Positions 43,801 through 55,429 of a stretch of DNA of 64,000 nucleotides are shown here, piece after piece. How positions within the stretch are numbered: the first letter of the stretch is position 1; the number at the start of each line of letters is the position of its first letter. The DNA is taken from assembly GCF_950295315.1 (NCBI RefSeq), contig NC_080165.1, forward strand, positions 3,239,055 to 3,303,054. The letters run 5' to 3'. Source of the stretch: Erinaceus europaeus (Eukaryota; Chordata; Mammalia; Eulipotyphla; Erinaceidae). The notes under the pieces were generated by a model that did no database searches, was not told the DNA's origin, and saw nothing but the letters and a program-made list of their open reading frames with translations. The position numbers were made by a program, and so were the translations under genes.

Positions 43801-45962
43801 AGCCTTGTAAAAAAATCATTCCCTCAATAGGAAACGAATACTGTGTCCATATAAATTCAAGAATATAATAAAGAACAGTGGAGATATCAAGGTTAGCAGG
43901 TACAACTCCATATGAATGTTTCTGTAAGTCCTCACTATTTGTGTATTTAGACTCTACAAGTCCATAGTACATTGGCTTAGAACATACGAACATACAGAGA
44001 TTAAGGGAGGAAGCAATTCAGAGACACTGGATGGAGGTAGTCATTGACAGACTTGCTTTTGACAAAAGTAATGACCATCAGTGGAGAAGAATTAGCCTAA
44101 AATTGAAATGACTATTGTTTAGTCACGTACAATGCTGGATAACTGCCTAGCGTAATAAAATGTAGGCTATAAGCTAAGAAGATCTCAACTCTGATGTGAG
44201 TTGTGTTGTCTAGATGTTCCCATATAAATTTATCCAGATGATTTTTTTTCCCACTGGAAGTTTGATAAAGGTGATATATTAGATTGTACAGAGTAACCGA
44301 GTCAATAAATGAAAGAGGATGTCATGCCATTTACAGTATACTCAGGTAAAACCTACTGTGTACAAGGTAAAGGTTTTGGAATTTTTAAATACCCCTTATG
44401 TAAGACTTGTCATATTCATTAAATGCATTAACATATACCTGAATGGGTTTATATCTTTCATCAAGATTCTTTTGTCTAAATCTGCCTGACTTGGGTCGAA
44501 GTATCTGAGTACAAGATTCTAAATCTTTCCTTGTTTTTCTTCCTTAATGTGTAATCTTTAAGTCCTGGATCTTTAAGGATTGATTTCTAGAGAAAGCTGT
44601 GTCTCCCTTCAACATACTCTGGGATCTGTTGTCCAGGAGTTGTTTGCAGCTGCTCTCTGCCCTGGTCTGTAAGCTTTGTATTTACTGGCATGTGCTTTGT
44701 CTTCATAGAGTTAATATTCCCTTCTTTACTATGGAGATGCAAAAACAATTTTTAGCCCTTATTTTTGAGAGCTGCTTCCTGTTTGGAATCAGAACTGAAT
44801 GTGTTCTACAGGAAACATGAATGTCGTGACACTTCCTTGGGTAGCCATGGCCCAAGGCTCTGCTATTTAATTACTTTTTATATCCTACCTGCCAGGGCAT
44901 GAAGAGAGGTGGGTGGGTGGATGAAACAAGGCTGGGACAGAAATGTCATCCCTGGGCTGTATGGTTGATTTGTCCAATTTCTTGTCTGGGATATTGAAAA
45001 CCAATCTTAATTTTTTAATCCTATCTTTTTCTCATTTGTAAAAAAGAATATACTTGGATAGACTGACCTCACATGATTTTTATGAAACACAAAAGGAATT
45101 AATGCAAGTGACAGAATTTGCGAACTATGAAAAGGAAATGTTTATTGCTATTCTCCAAAATGACATGTTTTGAGCCTTAGCAAACAGCTCAGTATGTTAT
45201 GCAAATTCCTATTGACTTTGTGTTTATATTTTCCTACCTGACTAGTCAAATAAAAAAGACATTTGTTTGTCATGGAAATCTCACGGGATATTAACCAATC
45301 TCTACTAACTCTATTTAGTGTAATTCTAAGAATTAATAGTCAATTTTTAGAGTAATCATAGATATCGGAAAACACAAATCAAATCTTAATCATGTTCGTT
45401 TTGTACTGATAATGTTTCCTACCTTTGCTTTTCATGGCTTATTTGAATCGTTTTCAAATTACCATATAATTTGTTCTCGAGTTATAAAACTTCAAAATTA
45501 TTATATTGATTTGAAGGAGATTGCCCAACCTTCATTAAAAGCAATGAGTAACTTTTATTTATTAATGCTAAGATTACTCTATACTGTTCAAATGAATCTG
45601 CTTATTGCCTGGTTGTTTGGATCTGTAAATGTTTACGTGAGTTAAAATTTTATTAGGGGCTCTTATTTTGCTTATACATTTTCTTTTATAAACCAAATCA
45701 TAATAATTGCATTACTATTGTCTAACATTATATTTTTATTAGTAGTAATTAAATTCCATACTATTTTTCAGTGTTCAGCAAAGAAGATTTTTAAAGGAAA
45801 AACATGTATATTACATCAATACTTCAGAGCACTAGCATTTCCTCCACTGTTTTAGGATTTTATATATTTTTACTTTCTTTTCACCATTTCTGTCAGAGCA
45901 CTTACATATATTTGTGATCACTTTTGCACAGTCTTCAGATGTTATTTCCTTGTTGGCAAATG
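43801..45962. other. Repeat-poor AT-rich DNA, no gene seen
   Basis: About 2.1 kb without a recognisable SINE, L1 or LTR. It includes an octamer word atgcaaat at about 45200 and many TAAT cores in 45240-45780. It may be a second conserved non-coding block. The frames are short and look like chance. Confidence 0.4.
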
Positions 45963-45976
45963 CTCTTTAGAAATAT

Positions 45977-47366
45977 ATATATTTTTATTTAAGAAAGGAT
46001 AAATTAACAAAACCATAGTGAAGGAGGGTAGGAGGGGTACAACTCCACACAATTCCCACCACCCAATCTCCATATCCCCTCCCCTCCCCTGATAGCTTTC
46101 CCATTCTCTATCCCTCTGGGAGCATGGACCCAGGGTCATTGTGGGTTGCAGAGGGTGGAAGGTCTGGCTTCTGTAATTGCTTCCCCGCTGAACATGAGCG
46201 TTGACTGGTCGGTCCATACTCCCGGTCTGCCTCTCTCTTTCCCTAGTAGGGTGGGTCTCTGGGGAAGCTGAGCTCCAGGACATATTGGTGGGGTCTTCAG
46301 TCCACGGAAGCCTGGCCAGCATCCTGGTGGCATCTGGAACCTGGTGACTGAAAAGAGAGTTAACATACGAGGCCAAACAAATTGTTGAGCAATCATAGAC
46401 CCAAAGCTTGGAATAGTGGAGAGGAAGTGTTAGGGAGGTACTCACTGCAAACTCTAGTGTACTTCTGCTTTCAGGCATATATTTTGCAGTAGTTTATGGA
46501 TACCTGTGAGCATATGCTCTCTCTCACAGAAACTGGTGTATATCTAGGTTTTGGGACTTTGTTAGAAAGTGAACCACCTAAGATGGAATTAGAGTATACT
46601 ATGAAAGGATAGGTCTCACCCGAGTAATGAAGCTGAAGGGTTGAAAGGGAAACTAAAAGCAGGACCTGACCAAATTGTAAGTAGGGCACCAAAGTAAAAA
46701 CCCTGTGGTGAGGGGTAGACATGCAGCTTCCTGGGCCAGTGGGTGGTGGGAGTGGGTGGGAGGGATGGGTCACAGTGTTTTGGTGGTGGGAATGGTGTTT
46801 ATGTACACTCCTAGTAAAATGTAATCATATAAATCACTAGTTAATTAATATGAGAGGCGAAAATTAATTGTATGTCTCGAAGTTTTTTAAAACACAGACT
46901 GAGTCTTTTCAATATATAGGCTGTGTATTTGATATACTGACTCTCTCAAAAGCCTAGACTAAGCAGATCACAAGCAACCAATAGCACAGCTGTATACAAG
47001 ATACTGGGTACTGTACAGCAAACCCTAACAAAAGGACTTTTCAAAGTTAACCCAATTACCAAATAATGTGAGGATAACATTAACTATCGATTGTCTTTTT
47101 GAACCCTAAGACAGCAGGAACCTCACATCTCCACTATAGAGCCTCTACTTCCCCCAGTCCTGGAACCCTTGGATAGGGCCCACTTTCCCGTATGCCTCTC
47201 CCAATCCATATCAAATAATATTGCATCTGCCGATCACAAGCTAACCAGCACAACGATTGCCACCTCAACATGTTTCAGCTCAGACTGTGTCCAGAGACTT
47301 CACGTGTGGAATGACAACCCTTCAGCTTCATTACTCAAAGGGTGAGACCTTTCTTTTCATAGTATA
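45977..47366 (-). mobile_element. Rearranged L1-type insertion with target duplication
   Basis: A 14-base duplication, ctctttagaaatat (45963-45976 and 47367-47380), bounds the unit. 45977 to about 46670 is antisense L1 3' UTR. The remainder includes an inverted copy of an internal stretch: 46592-46643 is the approximate reverse complement of 47315-47369. This suggests a 5' inversion. The part near 46740-46900 also matches 7804-8000. Confidence 0.8.
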
Positions 47367-47482
47367 CTCTTTAGAAATATTTAATGGCATTCACAGAGTG
47401 CTTAGTATCTGTCTGACAGTTGACACCAGGAACATAGAAGAAACTGAGGAACAGAAGAAAAAAGGAGCTCTCTTTCTCTCTC

Positions 47483-47660
47483 TTTTTTTTTTTTTTTTGG
47501 ATAGGGACAGAGAACCAGAGAGCAACTGGTAGAGGTCACAGCACAAAAGCTTCCTCAATGCAGTGGGAGCCTGGCTTCAGCCTGCACCAAGCACCAGGCA
47601 AGGCAGCAAGCAGGATATCCCAGAGCAACACTTCATGGGCCCAAGGGGCGATTCCCTTTA
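47483..47660 (-). mobile_element. Decayed SINE
   Basis: A T run, then gatagggacagagaacc, a purine-rich piece and caagcaccaggcaagg, in the antisense SINE order. The similarity is weak. Confidence 0.45.
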
Positions 47661-47979
47661 CTGGGACTACTTTCCAATAGAGAGAGCAGATAGAAAGATA
47701 GACTCAAACATGATTAAATAGCGCATTCCTGCATGGGATATGTGATGTAGTGATAAACTGGAACGTGAGTCAGGCGTTTATGAACTAGAAAAGAGAAAGA
47801 GAGTGTTACTTTCAGTAGGGTCACCAGGGCCCCAAGTGACCACTCAGTGTGTAGGTTGCATGACCTGACTTTGCACTCTGGCGTCACCCATGAGGTGCAA
47901 TGATATTGAGGAAACTTTAGCATAGTAGCATCTCTCTATCTCTCTGTCTCTCTGCCTCCCTGTTCTTGTATCTGGGTGA

Positions 47980-48179
47980 NNNNNNNNNNNNNNNNNNNNN
48001 NNNNNNNNNNNNNNNNNNNNNNNNNNNNNNNNNNNNNNNNNNNNNNNNNNNNNNNNNNNNNNNNNNNNNNNNNNNNNNNNNNNNNNNNNNNNNNNNNNNN
48101 NNNNNNNNNNNNNNNNNNNNNNNNNNNNNNNNNNNNNNNNNNNNNNNNNNNNNNNNNNNNNNNNNNNNNNNNNNNNNNN
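47980..48179. other. Assembly gap of 200 N
   Basis: An unresolved stretch of exactly 200 N, so probably a placeholder of arbitrary size. Frames with runs of X across it are meaningless. Confidence 0.99.
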
Positions 48180-48335
48180 CCCCCTCTCTATCTTCCCCTC
48201 CTCTCTCCATTTCTCTCTGTCCTATCCAACAATGATGACAACAATAACAAGAACAATAATAACTACAACAATAAAACAAGGGCAACAAAAGGGACAATAA
48301 ATAAATAAATAAATAAAAATTATTTTTTAAAAAGA
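48180..48335 (+). mobile_element. SINE-1 3' part beside the gap
   Basis: It starts mid-element at cccctctctatcttccc, continues through ctgtcctatccaacaatg and CAA/AAT words, and ends in a TAAA tail. The head is hidden in the gap. Confidence 0.88.
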
Positions 48336-48479
48336 AATCAAGGAAAGGTGGAGGTGAAATATTCACTCTTTTCTCTTTTTCTGCTGCTCTCTCTCTGCCT
48401 CTGTCTCTTTCCCTTTGCTTTTCCATGAGTGATACTGCTGGGGGATTGGTTAGTGAAAAGCTCCATTACCATTTCCATT

Positions 48480-48665
48480 TCCTTTCCTTTAATAAACTGT
48501 AAGAGATAGAGGTGGAGAGGGAGTTAACGAGATAGAGAGACATAGAGAAGGAGAGACAGCTGTGGCGCTGCTGCCCTGCATTCCCCTGCTGGTGGAGACG
48601 AGGGACTTGAACTCAGGTCCTTATGCATGTTGTTTGTGCACTTTACCAGGCCTCTGGCCCCTCAG
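48480..48665 (-). mobile_element. SINE-1-related insertion
   Basis: Antisense: AATAAA-type tail, a GAGA segment, ggcgctgctgccctgcattc, gggacttgaactcaggtcc and ccaggcctctggcccc. Confidence 0.7.
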
Positions 48666-49084
48666 ATTCCATATTTTAACTTAGTTCCAGAGAATGAACT
48701 CAGGGCCCTGCTCATGCCTGACGCCGATGATTTGCTTTCTGGGCCTGAGTTATGTATTTATTTATTTATTGTAATGTCAAGTCCATATAGTACATTTTAC
48801 TGTAAGATCTCCAGAGATAAGAGAGAAATCAATTGCATTTTTTTTAGTTATAAAACAAAACACTCAGTTTGTGTGTTCAAGTTTTGTACCTATTGTACAC
48901 TTTGAATTTTAACTACAAATGCCCATGAAGAAATATAAATACTAACTCACTGATAATTCCCTATAGTTTTTCTTTTTCTTTTTATAAATTTCTTTTGGGG
49001 GGTAAATGGTTTATAGGGTCATTACTGTCTCAAAAGCACAATCTCTTTTCTTTATCTTTCTTCCTTCCTTTTAAAATCTATTTC
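48666..49084. other. Unique DNA, no gene seen
   Basis: No repeat or exon is recognised. 48725-48775 has a TTTA run and may be SINE-derived. Confidence 0.45.
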
Positions 49085-49860
49085 TCTTTTTCTCTCCTTC
49101 TCCTCCTCCTCCTCCCCACTCCTCCTCCCCACTCCTCCTCCCCCCTCCTCCTCCCCCCTCCTCCTCCCCCTCCCCCCTCCTCCTCCCCCTCCCCCTCTTC
49201 CTCCCCCCCTCCTCCTCCTCCCCCTCCACCCTCCTCCCTCCTTCTCCTCCTCCCCCCCTCCTCCTCCCCCTTCCCCCTCCTCCTCCCCCTCCCCCCTCCT
49301 CCCCCTCCCCCCTCCTCCCTCCTTCTCCTCCTCCCCCCTCCTCCTCCCCCTTCCCCTCCTCCCCCTCCCCCTCCTCCTCCCCCTCCCCCTCTTCCTCCCC
49401 TCCCCCTCCCCCTCTTCCTCCCCCTCCCCCTCCTCCTCCCCTCCCCCCTCCTCCTCCCCTCCCCCTCTTCCTCCCCCTCCTCCTCCCCCTCCCCCTCCTC
49501 CCCCTCCCTCTCCTCCTCCTCCTCCCCCTCCTCCTCCTCCCCCTCCCCCCTCCTCCTCCTCCCCCTCCCCCCTCCTCCTCCTCCCCCTCCCCCCTCCTCC
49601 CTCCTTCTCCTCCTCCCCCTCCTCCTCCCCCCTCCTCCCCCCTCCCCCTCCCCCCTCCTCCTCCCCCTCCCCCTCTTCCTCCCCCTCCTCCTCCCCCCTC
49701 CCCCTCCCCCCTCCTCCTCCCTCCTCCTCCTCCCCCCTCCTCCTCCCCCCTCCTCCCCCCTCCCCCTCCCCCTCCTCCTCCCCCTCCCCCTCTTCCTCCC
49801 CTCCCCCTCCTCCTCCTCCTCCTTCTCCTCCTCCCCCTCCTCCTCCTCCCCCTCCTCCTT
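49085..49860. repeat. 780-bp (CCTCCTCCCC)n pyrimidine tract
   Basis: An almost pure C/T strand of cctcctccccc and ccctcccc words with a few TTC and A interruptions. The opposite strand is G-rich with many GGGGGAGG runs, so it could form G-quadruplexes or triplex DNA. It sits at the tail end of the next SINE. The Pro/Ser and Gly/Glu frames are artefacts. Confidence 0.96.
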
Positions 49861-50185
49861 CTTTTTTGCTTCCAGGGTTATTGCTAGGGCTCGGTGCCTG
49901 CACTACGAATCCACCACTCCTAGAGGCCATTTCCCCCATTTTGTTGCCCTTGTTGTTGTGCTTGTTGTAGTTGTTCTTGTTGTCATAGCTGTTGTTGTTA
50001 GTTACAATAGGACAGAGAGAAATGGAGAGAAGAGGGGGAGAGAAAGACAGACACCTGCAGACCTGCTTCATTGCTTGCAAAGCGACTCCCCTGCAGGTGG
50101 GGAGCCGGGGTTCAAACCAGGATCCTTAAGGTCGTGCTTGTGCTTTGTGCCAGGTGCCCTTAACCCGCTACGCTACCGCCCAGCC
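49861..50185 (-). mobile_element. Full-length SINE-1 with extended 3' segment
   Basis: Antisense order: cttccagggttattgctagg extension, gtgcctgcactacgaatcc, GTT-rich block, purine block, cctgcagacctgcttcattg, gagccggggttcaaacc and the head ctacgctaccgcccagcc. Confidence 0.92.
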
Positions 50186-50203
50186 CCCTCTTTCTTCTAT
50201 TTT

Positions 50204-51250
50204 TTTTTATTGTGCGGGTTAATGCTTCACAGTCAAATCAATGACATACACAGACAATTTCATTATGTAGCGTCCCCCAAAGTTTTCTCCCGTGTGGGTT
50301 GTGGCCAGGTGTCGGGCTGTGCCGAGGAGAAGAGAGAGGGAGGGAGGAGGTCCGGAGCAAGTGGGTACACGGATCTTTATTATAGGATGGGGGGGATGGC
50401 TCAGGCCACGTGGAGTCAGCCGACAATGGCCGTCCCCACTACCTCACCCCGGGGCAAGAGAGAAAAAGAGAGAGGGGGGTGCGGTGAGAGAGCCGAGAGC
50501 CCAGAGAGAGAGAACCAGGGGGGGAGTGAGGGAGCTTTTATTGGGCAACAACCAGGGGTGACTTGTGGGGGTAGGACTGGTTGAAGGGGCACTGCTAGGA
50601 TTTTGCCGGGCGTGGTAAAACCTGGGGGTGGAGACTGCATCAGAATAATTCCTCAGCATCACTCCTGTCCCTCCCAGAGTCCTTTGCTGTGGTCCTCCAG
50701 TTGTAGAGGATTTTGGTCCAAACTCTCTTCAGAGAATGGAACATTCCCGACCATTGTTGATCCACACTGAGGGCAAGGTCCTGTAGGGGCCCACAAAGGG
50801 CTCCATTATGTTGTTCCTGATGGAGATGACCAGTGACAGTGGAGAGAGGGATCTGTTAGAGGACTAGGCCCATCATGTCTGACGAGCACAAGTTCTTGTC
50901 TCCCCATAGTAAGTGTTTGTACAACAACCCTGCATCAAATATACTCTTCTTTTCCATCATGACTGGGTTCTATCTATCCGCTCAACAGCTAGTAACTTTC
51001 AGCCCATGTTATTCCTTCCTTCCTTTCTCTCTTTCTTTTTTTTTTTTTTTTTTTTTTTTTGTTTATTAAATTTTACCTTTGAGCAGAGCATTCCAGAATC
51101 CAGCCTTTTCCTTCTGGCTTACCTCACTTGATTACTTCAAATACCATCCAAGAAGTATCAAGAGAGATTTTTTTTTTTCTTACAACGAAATGATATCTTC
51201 TATTAACTACTCATCTGTCAGGATCACTTATGAATTTGAACTATTACAGA
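50204..51250 (-). mobile_element. Broken L1 fragment around an LTR
   Basis: Antisense L1-like text before the LTR (attgtgcgggttaatgc, cacagacaatttcattatg) and after it (ccagagtcctttgctgtgg, cttctggcttacctcacttg, aataccatccaagaagtatc). A T run lies at about 51038-51060. The assignment of the middle part is less sure. Confidence 0.6.
50295..50642 (-). mobile_element. Probable solo LTR, second family
   Basis: On the minus strand a GC-rich segment carries gcccaataaaagctccc and a second cctataataaagatcc, followed by a CT-rich U5-like stretch. This is the look of a gammaretrovirus-like (class I) LTR. I cannot fix its ends or a target duplication. Confidence 0.6.
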
Positions 51251-52885
51251 TAATGCTGCTACCTGGCCCAGGTTTGTCCCATAGTGGAGAGAGAGAGGGA
51301 GTGAGAGAAAGAGAAAGAAGTGAAAGATCGAGATGCTAAAATACCTTTCCACCCATGGAGTCATAGTTTTGTCCAAGGTGCTTGCTTTAGGTGATGGAAC
51401 TCAGACCCAAGTAATGGGTAATGAGCTTTTCTTGACCAGCCGAGTCATCTCAGCTGTTGCTATGTCATTCTTTTCCTCTATTGATTTTGGAGAAACTAAA
51501 CATTTATTTTATTTAGAACTGGAATAACCTTGAACATTAAATGGGATTTTGCTATATATAGCACTTAGACAAATGGTAACAATAGCTGATATTGTTATAA
51601 CAATATTTATATAACAATATCAGCTATTGTTATTATTGTTCTCATTTTCCTCTTAAAAATTAATTCCTTAGATGATGAATTTTAACAGTATCTTATTTTT
51701 TCTTTTTTTTATTTAACAGTATCTTATATCATGTGATGCTGAGTGCTGTAAAAGTCTTTTTAAAATATTCAGGAATACATTGTTTCAAAGAGTTAAAGAT
51801 CATTATAGGGTTGGGCATTTCCATCATTAGATATTATTTCTCTTTCTTTTTTCCTGTTGAACATTGCCCAATCAATACTGAAACAAAACTGTGGACACCG
51901 CACCTGAAAGGGGTCATTTAGAGATCAGTCACTCCCACACCTACTGTCCACTTTGGGAACGTGCCTTAAGTCACGTTGAAAGTTGTGTAATAAGGTGCAC
52001 AGCAGACATGGGGAGTCGTCCGTTTTCACCATCTGTTCGTAATTTTTTTAAGCGGAAAATTCTATATTATTAAACCACTGCGTGAAATATAAAAAGGCAT
52101 TAGAAATCAGAGTTAAACCCCGAAGAGTTCACAGACCTTAAGGTTATTTGACAAGAATACCCACTGCTGTGTCACAGTGGTGTGTAATATAAAGGCAGAC
52201 TCTTAATCTAAGGTGATTCTGAACTTCATTTCTTAAACCTCTTAGAGGTTTAAAAGTCTTCCAGATATATTATAAGCCAAATATATTAACCAGGTTACAT
52301 AGCTTTGATTTCTACATCAGCAAGTACAGTTTGCTTCCTTTATTTCATTTTAGTTGGGGAGAATTTTAAGATATGCTTTTACCTGCAGAGAACAACGATT
52401 CAAAGACTACATCATCCCCTTACAGAATCTTTGTGATATTTGTGACAACCTCATAACTTCAGACTATTTTTCTTCATAAATGATATGCAATTTGACTTAG
52501 TTATCTCTGGCATTCTCTGCTGGTAATGCTATTTCTCGAATTTGTGGGCAACGTCCTTGGGTACTCTCAGAGTTTCCAGTAAGCAAGCTGCCTGTGTTCA
52601 GGCCTGGTGCTAAACATTTGCAAGTTTCCCAGTGAGGGTTGAGGAGATGCTAAAGTTGATTGGACTCACCATGTCTTTCCCCTTAACTTTTTTGATAATA
52701 GAAAGTCCACTTCTCACCACCTCTTTGTGGTGGAATTACAATATATGGCTGAGAGGGAGATGCGGTCAGTTTTAGATACAATGGTCACTGATCATTTACA
52801 CAGAGATCAGCTTCATGTTAAATGAGTTTCTTTCTTTTAAAACTATGCCTATGAACTGAATTGACTTTCTTTATAGTTCTTTCTT
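51251..52885. other. Unique DNA with a hairpin
   Basis: A GA-rich stretch (about 51280-51325) is followed by DNA with no recognised repeats. The inverted repeat at 51577-51632 is listed separately. 51900-52180 has more CpG than its surroundings and may be functional, but nothing shows this directly. Confidence 0.45.
51577..51632. repeat. Perfect 23-bp inverted repeat
   Basis: 51577-51599 and 51610-51632 are exact reverse complements around a 10-base loop. The arm contains caatagctgatattg. Confidence 0.94.
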
Positions 52886-52887
52886 TA

Positions 52888-53106
52888 AATTTTAAAATTA
52901 TCTTTACTTATTTATTGGACATAGACAACCTGAAATGGAAAGGGAAGTGGAAGACAGAGAGGGAGAGAGACAGAGAGAGACACCTGCAGCCCTGCTTCAC
53001 CACTCATGAAGCTTTCCCCCTTGCAGGTAGGGACCAGGGCCTTGAACCTGGGCCCTTTAGCACTTTAATGTGTGCCCTCAACCAGGTATGCTGCCATCCG
53101 GCCCCT
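52888..53106 (-). mobile_element. SINE-1 insertion
   Basis: Antisense: tail, purine block, cctgcagccctgcttcac, gggccttgaacctgggcc and the head ccaggtatgctgccatccgg. The repeated aaatgag around it (52820s and 53110s) is not a close duplication. Confidence 0.88.
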
Positions 53107-53152
53107 GGTAAATGAGTTTTCATGAATGTCAATGCTTTCCAGCTTGTGAGAG

Positions 53153-53331
53153 GGATGCATTGGATCGACCTTCTCGTGGTGCATCCTGTGGGAAACTGAG
53201 GATCCTTCCTAGCCGACTGAATCCACATGGATCCCAGTCACTTTCAAAGCCAGCAACAAGCAGCTCCTGACAGCTTTCAACCTGACCTGTTGACTGGCTA
53301 AGGAAGAAGGGCAAATGCTAGAAGAAGAAGA
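53153..53331 (+). mobile_element. Short Vingi-tailed element with target duplication
   Basis: A 179-bp unit starting ggatgcattggatcgacc and ending gttgactggctaaggaag, gggcaaatgctagaag and a GAA tail. The tail matches the ends of the Vingi copies at 9090-9230 and 61130-61201. The 12-base duplication agcttgtgagag (53141-53152 and 53332-53343) shows it moved as a unit. It encodes nothing, so it is a SINE relying on the Vingi 3' end. Confidence 0.85.
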
Positions 53332-53554
53332 AGCTTGTGAGAGAGCTTTTACCACTGTGTTCCAATCCGTGAGTCAAATGGACCCTCAACTACATGAAGG
53401 ATGCCCTCCCTGTTCAACCTTCCCACACCATAGCAGATAAAGATCTAGTTATTTTACTCATAGACGTGCTCTAGAAATCTTTCACTGCCTCACTCATTGA
53501 CAGAGGTCTATGTCCAAAGTTTAAGACCAGAGTACTTACTCAGCTGTAGTCTTT

Positions 53555-54080
53555 TTAAAAATAATTTTTATTAGTGATTCAATAATCGCTGTGATAAACA
53601 AGACTGTAAGATATAAGAGGGGTACAATCCCATATGGTTCCCACAACCAGAGTTCCACGTCTACCCCCTCCACTGGAAGTGTCCCTATTGTTTATCCCTC
53701 TAGGAGTATGGACCAAAGATCTCTAAGGGGATGCAGAAGGTGGGAGTTCTGGCTTCTGTCATTGCTTCTCTGCTGGACATGGGTGTTGGCAGGTGGATCC
53801 ACACCCCCAGCCTGTCTCTCTCTTTCCCTAGTGGGGCAGGGCTCTGGGGAGGTGGGGTTCCAGGACACATCGTTGAGGTTGTCTGCCCAGGGAAGTCAGG
53901 ATGACATCATGGTAGCACCTGCAACTTAGTGGTTAAAAAGCATTAAGATTTAGTGATTTAATCTTGACTTACAAAATTGTGAGACAAGGTTCTAATTCCA
54001 CACTGTTCCCACCACCAGGGTTCTGTGTCCCCATTCCCTCCACTGGAACCTGCAGTAATTCTCCCAAGGCCACAGATGTG
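53555..54080 (-). mobile_element. L1 3' UTR fragments
   Basis: 53555-53945 is the recurrent L1 3' UTR in antisense (taagaggggtacaatccc, ctctaggagtatggacc, ttccctagtggggcaggg). 53955-54080 is a second, older antisense 3' end (gttcccaccaccagggttc, cctccactggaacctgc). Confidence 0.8.
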
Positions 54081-54124
54081 GACTATTATTTCTACAACTA
54101 TCTATATTTCTATATATTTGACCA

Positions 54125-54181
54125 TTTTCATATTTATGTTTTTATCCTTATTTATTTATTGGATAGAAGCATCCAGAAATT

Positions 54182-54215
<34 letters not shown>

Positions 54216-54372
54216 CTTGCAGCCTTTCTTCACCAGAGAGAGAGAGGCCTGCAGCCTTTCTTCACCACTTGTAAAGCCTTTTCTCTGCGGGTGGGGACTG
54301 GGGGCTTGAACCCAGGTCTTTTCTCATTATAACATGTGTGCTCAACCGGGTGCAGGACCACCTGGCCCCTCG
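54125..54372 (-). mobile_element. SINE-1 with internal duplication
   Basis: Antisense SINE-1 in which the stretch gcagcctttcttcacca with its preceding GAGA run is present twice (about 54208-54232 and 54240-54268). Head and tail are otherwise in order. Confidence 0.85.
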
Positions 54373-55429
54373 ACTATTTTTCTATAGTCCTGCCTACTCT
54401 TCCTTTCTTGGTCACACCCATATCTAGTGTTTTGTTTTTGTTGTCAGCATGCTTATTAACATGGAATTCTTAGAACAAAACTATGCAATTCATAATATTA
54501 CTATGTCTACCATGATAAACTAAAAAACAACTCATCGAACAAGATTCATGTTGATCTGAGTGGGAAAAATAGAAGAGAGAGAAATAACTCTCTAAAACTG
54601 ATCTCCCAACAACTTCTTCCTCTTATCAGTGAATGCAAGCTTTATTTTTCTCTTTTCTCTTCTCTCCTCCCTTCTGCTCTCTATCCAAAGACTCTCTGGC
54701 CACTATTAACCCTGAAAGAAAAAATATTAAGCAGTTTCAGAATAGTTCTTTTTCCCTGAAAAGTGGGTGGATTTTTTTTATGTCTCCAAAACTTGCACAA
54801 GCCCTGTGGAGAGACCTTACTCTGGATGTTATTTTTCATAGTGCTCATAAGGAGGAGATGAATGGGATGAAATTCTTTATTCCTTTTTTTTGTGTTCATT
54901 AATGTTGTAATAAAATCCTCAATATGTATGCGTGGCATAGGAAAGAGATTGAGGGAGAGGACAGGAAATTATTTTCTATCTTATGTTAAGAGGGTATAGA
55001 AGTCTTTGTTGGGAAAAGAAAAGTAGTTGGTCAAACGGTTAGATTTAATATGAAAGGGGGAAAAGAAGAAAAGAAGGAGTTAGCAATATGTGTGAGAGAG
55101 GGGAGAGACAGGGAGAAAAGAGGGGTGATGAAAGAAAGGTATTCAGGCCTGGAAACTGTCAGTCTGTTAGCACCCAGCCTGCTTGACGAAGGGGATGAAA
55201 ACTGGACTAGAGACTCAGCGTCAGGTCTGACTGTGAAGCCTTTAGGCAAGACTGATATTCTATCTAGTCAGTTTCCCCAGAAGACACATATTGTGCTGGT
55301 TGATTTGCTTCCAGATATCATCCTGTAATTTGCTGGAGCACACGAGTGTTTCCTAGACAGGGGTGGCTGACATCCAGTACCATCTCCACATGTCCTGAAA
55401 AGCAACTAGGAATCCACTTCTCCTGGTGG
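54373..55429. other. Unique DNA, no gene seen
   Basis: No repeat or exon is recognised. A purine-rich patch lies at 55040-55140. Confidence 0.45.

Noticed and set aside
49085..49860. CRISPR-like or other spaced repeat array
   Set aside because: The units are continuous simple sequence with no unique spacers, and this is a vertebrate genome.
48995..50584. 529-codon Pro/Ser/Leu-rich frame and the 342-codon Gly/Glu frame opposite it
   Set aside because: Both are translations of the CCTCCTCCCC tract and flanking SINE. No start context or domain supports a gene.
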